A DNA stretch of 64,000 nucleotides. Origin: Dryocosmus kuriphilus. Taxonomy: Eukaryota > Arthropoda > Insecta > Hymenoptera > Cynipidae. This document shows, in pieces, positions 56,821-64,000 of this stretch. Every line of letters begins with the position of its first letter. Positions within the stretch are counted from its first letter, which is position 1. The DNA lies in assembly GCA_038277395.1 (NCBI GenBank), contig CM076192.1, positions 200,632,161-200,696,160 on the forward strand, read 5' to 3'. A program made the position numbers and the translations under genes. Under the pieces are notes generated by a model. It searched no databases. It saw nothing but the letters and a program-made list of their open reading frames with translations, and had not been told where the DNA came from.

Positions 56821-57031
56821 GAGCATCGACGTTTTCGGACATCCTCTAAATCGATCTGCTGATACTACTAAAAATCGCGGACTTCCTGGTGTTGGTTTTT
56901 AAGTTACATCTAACGGAAGTTATGATATAGGGAAGAAGAGTACACGGAAAAAGCAGATCATTAGATTCACTTTCATGCACTGTCAACTTGAAGTTTACTT
57001 GTTCTCATTGTACAAGAAACAATTTGAATAG
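56819..57031 (+). pseudogene. Polinton-type fibre/tail-like protein, N-terminal remnant
   Basis: ATG at 56819: MSIDVFGHPLNRSADTTKNR then GLPGVGF, an in-frame TAA, then VTSNGSYDIGKKS to a stop at 57029-57031. The DVFG ... G-GVGF-VT-G-YD pattern is like the start of the long structural proteins seen after the capsid genes in adintoviruses. Only the first ~70 codons remain. Confidence 0.45.
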
Positions 57032-57229
57032 TTTTGGATACTGTGTAAGTTAGTAATCTAAAAATATACAAAATCTAAAGTGAGCATTACTACTTTAAAT
57101 TGTGAAAGGAGAGATTACTGGAACAACTAGTTTTAATAACTATTTGAAACAGTACAGTTCACTTATGACCTGCCCGAATAACTAGTTTATATAGTAACCA
57201 GAGAATTGTGAGTTTGACTTTTAAGAGTG

Positions 57230-57680
57230 AGTACGATCTCCTTTTTCGCATTGCTGTAAGTACTTATCGAGATTATCAGCTTTAGTATTTAAAATGGTAA
57301 ACGTGTGCACCGAATTGAAGAGTTAAATATATTATGCGACATTGTAAAGTGTACTGTTTCGTAAAGGCCGATTAACGAAATAGTTTGTCAACTCAACTTT
57401 TTAAAATAGTAAAGCTATGAACTCTGATCGGAAGCGAATTTGACTGCGTGACATTTTAAAATAAACTTGTTCGAATCGCGGTAAGTACCGAGTGAGACTG
57501 TTCACATTACGAATTCAAATAGTAATTTTGCAGAGTGAAATGTTAAGTAACCTTTACAAGTCGAAATTGTAAGATAGCCTTTCCAATTCTGTACCAAGTG
57601 CTGAGTGAGAGTGTTAATATTACGATTGGATTTAGTGACATTTAGATACAAATACGGTAAGTACACTGTAAAAAATTTGT
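57230..57680. repeat. Diverged ~115-bp tandem repeat
   Basis: GTAAGTACCGAGTGAGACTGTTCACATTACGA (57480) recurs as CCAAGTGCTGAGTGAGAGTG... (57595), with weaker copies near 57245 and 57365. No gene. Confidence 0.35.
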
Positions 57681-57689
57681 GCAATTTTC

Positions 57690-57990
57690 ACTACAGTATT
57701 GTAGGGAAAATTCCACATTATTGTGGTGAAAATATATCTCACCAAAAAATCGGTAATTTTGCCTAAAATTGGAAATTTTCATACAAATTGGGAAAACTCC
57801 CCAAAAGTTGTAGTAAAAATATCTTTCACCAAGAAATTGGTTACATTTCCCCAAAATTGTGGAAATTTTCACAAAAGTCAAGGGGAAATTCCCCAGAAGT
57901 TTTGGAGAATATACAATCCACCAAGATAGTAGGTAATTTCCCCCAAACTTATGACAATTTTCACAAAAAGTAGGGAATTTTCCCAAAAAT
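57690..57990. repeat. ~90-bp tandem repeat, about 3 copies
   Basis: Copies begin near 57740 (CCAAAAAATCGGTAATTTTG), 57828 (CCAAGAAATTGGTTACATTT) and 57919 (CCAAGATAGTAGGTAATTTC). The AATTTCCCCAAAATTGTGG theme also forms small inverted repeats. Confidence 0.6.
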
Positions 57991-59120
57991 TATGGAAGCC
58001 ATTAGAACCAAAAAATATGGAATTTTTCTACAGTTTTTGTGGATTCTTCACGTGTGTTAGGTGAACATTCGAAAAAGCTTTTTTTCAACATTTTAAAATT
58101 AAAACTACGTGTAACTTTTGCCTATGAAACTTAGAAGATGACTACCGTATTTACTGGAATATTTAATGAAACTTCTTATTGCTTATTTTAAATTATAAGG
58201 TACTTTTCGTAAAATTTAATGTATGCTTGAGATAAGAAAGCTGATATTAAATCTTTTTTCCAATAAATTGTAGGAAATTGTTATTTTTTTTAGTGGAAAT
58301 TTTTTTTTTTCGGAATTCTTTCCATTTAATTTAAACTGTTTTAAACTTTCAACTTTTCAATTAAAAACTACATGTCATTGGTGAATATAACATTTTCATA
58401 TTGTTAGTTGTAAAATACTCTTTTTCTCAATTTCATTAATCTGACCTGCTTCTGCAAAACAACTCTGCCGGACAGGGCCATGTAGGCTGGAGCCAAATAA
58501 AATTTATGGACAGTACTTGCAATTAGTTTTATTGAGTACTTATTCCAAACAGCTGAGCTGCAATAATACTTTTGGATTTTGAATTTTATGAAATTCCCAA
58601 CACCTTTTTTACGTAACCGCATGTTAAAGTTACGAAACTTTGAACTGAATTTTCTGATATTTTTCGTCAAATGAGAAAATCACAAAAAGATATTATTTAC
58701 ATACTATTTACAGTTCAGAAAGAATCCTTACATTTGAAATACACCAAAATTAAAAAAGAAACTATTTTAAAATTTGAATAATTCATTATGAATTAAAAAT
58801 ATTATAAATCATATTAATGTTGAATTATTACAATTCTTAATTATTTATTTATCGCTTATGTTAATATTATGTGTTGCTCTTATAACTTTGTGTAATTAAT
58901 AATAAGTATTTAACTTTGACCGAATTTGTTGGGAATATATATTTTTTATATAGAAAATCAATTTATAAATAAAAAAATGCCTACAAATTTTAAAACCCAT
59001 CTACCATTAAAAATTTCGAAAAGAAAGAATTACTAGAATTTCTCACTCTATACCCTTCACCAACACAGGGAAACGTCTTACCTTGGACTTTGTTCAGGGC
59101 ACTTAAGCGGTTCAATAGCC
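57991..59120. other. AT-rich DNA, no gene recognised
   Basis: The 88-codon minus frame at 58404-58670 shows no family signature. Nothing else stands out. Confidence 0.4.
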
Positions 59121-59124
59121 GAGA

Positions 59125-59957
59125 GGCTTAGTTGTAAATACGTTCTCCATTATGGGGAGCCTAAATAATCTATAGCGAACGGTTTTAAAATATCCAAATT
59201 TCATCGAGTTCTTAAACTCAATCAACCCCCTTGTCTCCAATCCTATATAGATTACTGTACACTAATGAGATCAAAAGCCCGTAACAATTTCGAGAATAAT
59301 CTCTTTAAACTAATGGACAACTCAGTATATGGAGAACAATGGAGAGCGCGTGCAAACATGTAGACGTCAAACTTGTCAGAATGTGGGAGGGTAGATACAG
59401 TGCAGAAGCACTCAAATCAAAACCCAACTTGCACAGCCGCGCAATCTTCAGTGTAGATCTCGTAGCTGTGGAATTGAGAAAAACTGAGACTTTGCTCAAT
59501 TAGCCGATATGCGTAGGGCTTAGTGTGCTGGATATTTCCAAGGCTTTGAAGCATGACTTTCATTATGACTAGGTGTTGCGAAAGTATAGCAGTATCCTTA
59601 AAATGCTGCATAAAGACACAGGCAGCTTTATTTATGAGGTTAAGGGTCCAAATACTTTCTCGGATGTAGAAGAAGGTAACCGCAATTTCGACACGTCGGA
59701 CTACCCTCCGAATAAAATCGACGGTACACCGCAAGCCAACAAAAAGGTTTTAGGTCTTATGATAGATAAATGCGAAGGTAAAATCCTAACAGAGTTTGCT
59801 GACTTTCGGAGTAAAATATATAGCTTGCGAATCAGGAGCCAAGATTTCATAAAAAATGCGAAAGGTGTAAAGGGTCGTGTGTTCAAGAAAGATATAGAAA
59901 TTAATGACTACATTGACTGCTTAAAAAATATTAAAACGCAGAATAGATTTTGGAGAC
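59125..59957 (+). pseudogene. Polinton protein-primed DNA polymerase B, C-terminal fragment
   Basis: KYVLHYGEP then a stop, FHRVLKLNQPPCL, NNFENNLFKLMDNSVYG (motif B), then after a shift near 59353 HVDVKLVRMWEGRYSAE, ISKALKHDFHYD, a stop, and MLHKDTGSFIYE, where the catalytic motif C (normally -DTDS-) has Asp to Gly. FDTSDYPPNKIDGTP, NKKVLGLMIDKCEGKI and AKGVKGRVFKKDIEI complete the thumb region. Exonuclease and N-terminal regions are missing. This is the Polinton pPolB type. It ends abruptly at the dispersed repeat starting at 59957. Confidence 0.78.
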
Positions 59958-60945
59958 GCTGGCTGAGGGAATATCATTCAACACATTGTAGATTGGTAAA
60001 GTTTTTTTGTGATTTTCCAAATTTTCACAATACAGGATTTCGATTCTCAAAAGTAAAACGATGAGTCTTATAAATAAATTTTGTAGCTCTTTCCAAGGTG
60101 AACAATTCTGCTTTTTAATATTTTCTCATAACTTGCATAGTTTTGCTGAAAAGTGGTTTTCTTTATATTTCATAAATTATTTCACGAATAACTCAAAAAC
60201 TACGCATCTGCTCAAAAAAATGATAGATAGCAAATTTTTAGATCTTTTTAAGAGGATAAACTTTTTCATTACCGTTTTTTAGCATCTTGCATAGTTTGGC
60301 GGGAAATTTAAAATTATTTATTTTTATAACGTTTTATCGATTAAAACAAAACTGTGCGTTTTATCAAAAAATGGTTGAAACAAAATTTGTATATATTTTT
60401 TAGTTAAACAACTTTGGTTTTTACCATTTTTTTGTATCTTGAATATTTTGGCGGGAAACTAGAATTCCTTAATTTTAATAGCGTTTTCTTGATTAAAACA
60501 AAAACCGTTCATTTGATAAAAAAATGTTTAAGACAAAATTTGTAGATTTTTTTAAGATGAACAATTTCATTTTCCTATATTCATTTTTTATCTCTCATAG
60601 TTTAGCCGGAAAATGGATTTTTTGATTTTGTGAAAACCGTTTTTGATGGATAAAACCATAACTGTTGGTCAAAAACCTCTGGTTAACAAACTCCTCCTTT
60701 CTTTTTACCCCCTTAAAGAAGTGTATCAAAGCGCACTCCAATCCGATTAGTCTTTCGAAAGTTATGGCTACCACAGGCGACGACAACGACGACAACGACA
60801 ACGACTACAACAGACAGACAGACACGGTCGTAAAAACCGTCTTTTCTGACTCAAGGGGTCTCAAAACGTCGAGATTTCATGAAATCCGCGAAAGTAAAAT
60901 TTTACATAAATCTAATACCTTCTCTGATGAGAATGTAAAAATGGA
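59957..60945 (+). repeat. ~1 kb dispersed repeat, copy 2 (inverted relative to 13005-13985)
   Basis: Reverse complement of 13005-13985 with ~80% identity by eye, including the GACAACGACGACAACG microsatellite and GTCGAGATTTCATGAAATCC. It joins the polymerase fragment on its left and a BEL/Pao fragment on its right. Confidence 0.85.
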
Positions 60946-61160
60946 TTGCGGAAACCAATCAATTAAAAGCAGGAGATGTTACCCTAGTGGTTGACAGTAG
61001 ATTTTAAAGAAATTCATGGATTAAGGACGTAGTAGTGAAGATATTTCCAAGGCAAGATAACCGAGTGCGGGTGGTAGAAGTGAGAACAGGCAATGGGCAT
61101 TACTTAAAGAGACCAGCGAATAAACTGGTAAAACTAATAAGCAGCAAAGATGAATCGTAA
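60942..61160 (+). pseudogene. BEL/Pao retrotransposon pol C-terminus (DUF5641-type)
   Basis: WIAETNQLKAGDVTLVVD, then an in-frame TAA near 61005, then WIKDVVVKIFPRQDNRVRVV and NGHYLKRPANKLVKL to a TAA at 61158-61160. This is the conserved extension at the C-terminus of BEL/Pao integrases. The 5' side is cut by the dispersed repeat. Confidence 0.75.
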
Positions 61161-61413
61161 ATCGAAACATATCGGATAGTGGCTTGCGGCTACATGCTAT
61201 TTGCCTTACTTTAGCCTGGCAAGAATTATAAAGGTACTTGGCACTTAATGAGACAAGAGATTGATACACACGGTTGTAAATGAATGACTGTGAGAGAAAG
61301 GCACCTAGCCCTTTATGGGCTAAGAGATGAACGGCACATGCAAATAACGATGCGTGGGAATTGGGCACTTAGCAGGTATCTCTTGCTAAGAGAATATTAA
61401 AGTTTACCTAAAG

Positions 61414-61433
61414 TAGAGGAGGAAAGAGGAGAA
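61414..61433 (+). promoter_or_regulatory. Polypurine tract of the BEL/Pao element
   Basis: TAGAGGAGGAAAGAGGAGAA immediately before TTGTTGATTACAC, the probable 3' LTR start. Confidence 0.55.
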
Positions 61434-61434
61434 T

Positions 61435-61925
61435 TGTTGATTACACACATTCTTTATTTCCAAATTAGTTTCCTAGTATCTTCTGTCCTTTTTTCTGTAG
61501 TCTTCTTCGTTTGGAGTTGTTCAAACGTGGCCTCAAGCCAGAAGAGAAAATTCGAGTGCAGTTCCAACTAAATGAGCAGATATTCATGGAGATGGTAGGG
61601 AGGCCATAGTTCCCGCACGGATCACAGGAATGTTCCAGACCCAATTTAATTTACTTCAGAAATATACATATATTTAAGTTTTCTATTTAATTTAGTTGCT
61701 GCGAATAGAGCGAGACCTTTATGATTATACCTGAAATGGATTTGTTTATTTTCGGAGGGCCGTTTTTCTTTGTTATTATTTCCTGATTGTCCTGAGAAGG
61801 AAAGGTGGGTCAGGCGAGTCAGTCTTGTGCTATCTACAGAAGATTGCGCACCTGAGATGGTTCTAATCTCAAGGTTTTGCTTCTTGATACAATAAAGTAT
61901 TTTTTGAACGAGAGAGTCCTATTTT
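61435..61925 (+). repeat. Probable BEL/Pao 3' LTR (end not certain)
   Basis: Starts TGTTGATTACAC after the polypurine tract. AATAAA near 61892 could be its polyadenylation signal. No second copy is in the window, so the right end is a guess. Confidence 0.35.
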
Positions 61926-62189
61926 TCATTGTGTTTCACCTACACCTCCAACGCCTCTCAATTACAAATACAATATTTCTTATCAAACACTTTATTTGCA
62001 TAAAATCAACTTTTGTGTGCAAAAACTCAGAAACTTTCAAAGATACGATCTTCGATTTTTTTTGTTTGGCAGCCAATTTTATACGCATTAATTCTTGTGA
62101 AGGTACTTTTGGCTTGAAATTTCCCTTTTTGTTTGAAGTCAGTCGAGACTTTATAATACGTGAAAAGTATTTAAAATCACATAAATACA

Positions 62190-63205
62190 CCTAAACTTGT
62201 TAAATCCCTTAAATTTTTTAAATAACCCCAAAATACTTAAAATCCCGTAATTAACTTAAAATATTTAAAACTCTTTAAGTCCATTAAACCCGTTATATCT
62301 CATAAACCCTTTAAGAACCCCTTAAATCTTCAAAATACATTGAAATATCTTAAAACCCTTAAAATACATTAACACTCCTAAAAATCGTTCTAAACCCCGA
62401 AAGTCTCCCAAAAGCCTCTAAATCATAAAAGTAAAATCTCCTCAATCACTTTAAAACCTTTAAATCCCATAAAGAGTTACTATATTAGGATCCTTAGAAT
62501 CCATTCAATCTGTTAAATAACTTAAAACACTCAAACTCCTTCAAAATCTCTTTAAATCACTTGAATCTCTTATAATTTCCTTAATATTTTTTAAAATCAT
62601 AAAACTATTAAATTCCCCTTAATCCTATAAATCATTACATCTCATAAAGTGCATTAATCCCTTTAAATCCTTCGAAAAAACTAAAATTTCCTAAAATCTT
62701 TAAATCTCTTGAAATTACTTAAACACCTTAAAAACCTTTAAGTCACATAATCCCTTCAAACTTTATAACCCTCAAAAACCTAAAAATCCCAAAATGCCTC
62801 AAAACTGCTAAAAAATTTAAAACCCTTTAGAGTCTAAAAATCCCTTCAAATTTCGCAAAATCCACTAAAATCCTTAAAACACCTAAAATTAAAGATTCTA
62901 ATACCCTCGAAATCCTTTAAAGTTCCTTAAAATCCCGCCACATACCTTGAAACTCTTCAAACTCCATCATAACTTCAAACTCTTAAAATCACATAATTTC
63001 TTTAAATTGTATAAGCCTTAGAAACATTAAAATCCTAGAATTCCTGAAAATATGAAGAAACTTTTAACCACTATACCCTAAAAAGCCCTTAAAATTACGG
63101 AAAATCTACGAAAACCATTAAAAGACTAAAATCATTCAAATCCTTTAAATTCCTTAAAAACCTCGATGCTCATAAAAGCCCATAAATCTCCTAAATATTT
63201 CAAAA
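62190..63205. repeat. Degenerate A/T-rich repeat (CTTAAAATCCC type)
   Basis: More than 1 kb of phrases such as CCTTAAAATC and CTTTAAATCCC with irregular spacing of 10-20 bp. Related to the 8.7-9.8 kb block, in the opposite orientation. Non-coding. Confidence 0.6.
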
Positions 63206-64000
63206 ACACTAGATGATTATGAATGGAAAACCAGCAGGTGAGTCAATACAGTTATTTAATGTTGATCAAATAGATTACAAAGGTCACATTCTGCTTGGGG
63301 CGTTGAAACGAAGTTCTAAGCGTTTCCTTAAAAATTATACCTTAAAAATTTAGAACACAAAAGTATCAATGACATCATACCGTGCGATGTACAGTTTATA
63401 TTAAAGGAATATACTTTTATTTACGTTAGGTAAGTGAACTACGATTTCTTGATGTGGTAGTCCATGAAGCACAAACTGCCGCCATTTCTCATCAGCTATG
63501 AAGATGGGAAAGCGACCAATCTGATCAAAACGGATTTCCAGCATTATGTACCATGACATCTAATAACCATATGAAAGAGTGGACCTCCACTTTCTTCTTC
63601 GGAAGCCTCTACGGTAGAGTGAAATGTTCTGATCCATTTTATCGGTACCTCTCATGTATTTATTATACTCTCCTACGAGCTTTGGGCCTTTGACTGGAAT
63701 TTTCTTCCTTTCCTTTTAAGAGAAGCGCGTAGTCTGTAATGCAGAATTAATTCCACTTCAGTTTGACGCCACCGTAACAGCGGAATTGTCCATCCATCGG
63801 GCAACCAGAACACCTGTTACCGCTTCCCTCTTTTAGTCTTAGAAGCCCTTCCCTGCTTCTCTAAGTCCTTCTTGGCGAGTAGTTCACAGTTCTTCGTTAC
63901 ACTGTTACCCTGATAGTTCCAGTGCCTCTGTAGTTGTTCTGTTTCAGATCACATAAAAGTTTGATACCAGTAAAGTGATTTTCAAAGTGAAGGTCAAACG
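63206..64000. other. No gene recognised
   Basis: More balanced base composition than before. CCAGCAG/GTGAGT near 63228 looks like a splice donor but no matching exon was found. Confidence 0.3.

Noticed and set aside
58404..58670. 88-codon minus ORF near the polymerase
   Set aside because: No recognisable motif, no promoter or splice signals; length expected by chance in AT-rich DNA is shorter but not by enough to call it.
1..64000. CRISPR arrays, bacterial operons, ribosome-binding sites
   Set aside because: Introns, retroelements and TATA-type promoters show the DNA is eukaryotic; the tandem repeats seen lack spacer structure.

Overview
The window is eukaryotic and looks like an arthropod, probably a hymenopteran insect. 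It is AT-rich and has spliceosomal introns, isolated TATA boxes, a Jockey-type LINE, a second LINE, a Ty3/Gypsy element with very long LTRs, BEL/Pao debris, Tc1/mariner-like MITEs and the decayed remains of a Polinton/Maverick (adintovirus-like) element. No rRNA gene, CRISPR array or intact conserved housekeeping gene is visible. The species cannot be read from the sequence.

Layout. 0.5-5.4 kb: Jockey-like LINE (+), with a striking set of three stem-loops in its 5' region. 5.6-6.4 kb and 16.0-17.7 kb: CT/GC-rich 5' pieces of other retroelements. 7-15 kb: AT-rich DNA holding several small minus-strand exon-like segments with good splice acceptors, a long foldback repeat (10.85-11.63 kb), a decayed tyrosine-recombinase-like gene (12.2-12.8 kb) and one copy of a ~1 kb dispersed repeat (13.0-14.0 kb). 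17.8-36.4 kb: an old higher-order tandem array with a ~1.4 kb unit, split by a 9.9 kb Ty3/Gypsy element (21.9-31.7 kb, minus) and by a 408 bp TA-flanked MITE. 36.4-41 kb: a LINE on the minus strand. 41-46 kb: more degenerate AT-rich repeats, a polyG MITE, three diverged ~300 bp tandem units and a signal-peptide exon (minus). 46.6-48.2 kb: a Polinton-like gene fragment in a diverged duplication. 48.6-49.4 kb: a 9-bp minisatellite beside a tRNA-like sequence. 50.4-60.0 kb: a Polinton-like gene set: an unknown conserved gene, a second conserved gene, major capsid, small basic protein, minor capsid (penton) and a PLA2-like/pX-like/protease region on minus; packaging ATPase, two or three conserved small genes and the C-terminal part of DNA polymerase B on plus. 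Nearly all are broken. 60-61 kb: the inverted second copy of the ~1 kb repeat. 60.9-61.9 kb: BEL/Pao pol tail, polypurine tract and LTR start. The rest is degenerate A/T-rich repeat.

Most interesting candidate. The ~1.4 kb array on the minus strand carries, once per unit, what looks like a 30-nt micro-exon: conserved TTTTTTTCTTTCAG acceptor, exactly 30 nt, GT donor, with the phase-1 frame the only one open in all four good copies. By eye the exons differ more than their intron flanks. A signal-peptide exon ending in phase 1 with a GTAAGT donor lies upstream at 44.8 kb, and several phase-1 exons with stop codons lie downstream at 7-15 kb, some sharing a conserved 3' tail. This suggests a secreted-peptide gene (or family) built from tandemly duplicated micro-exons across ~38 kb, with transposons inside its introns. 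Splice phases and lengths are seen directly; that these exons form one transcript is inference.
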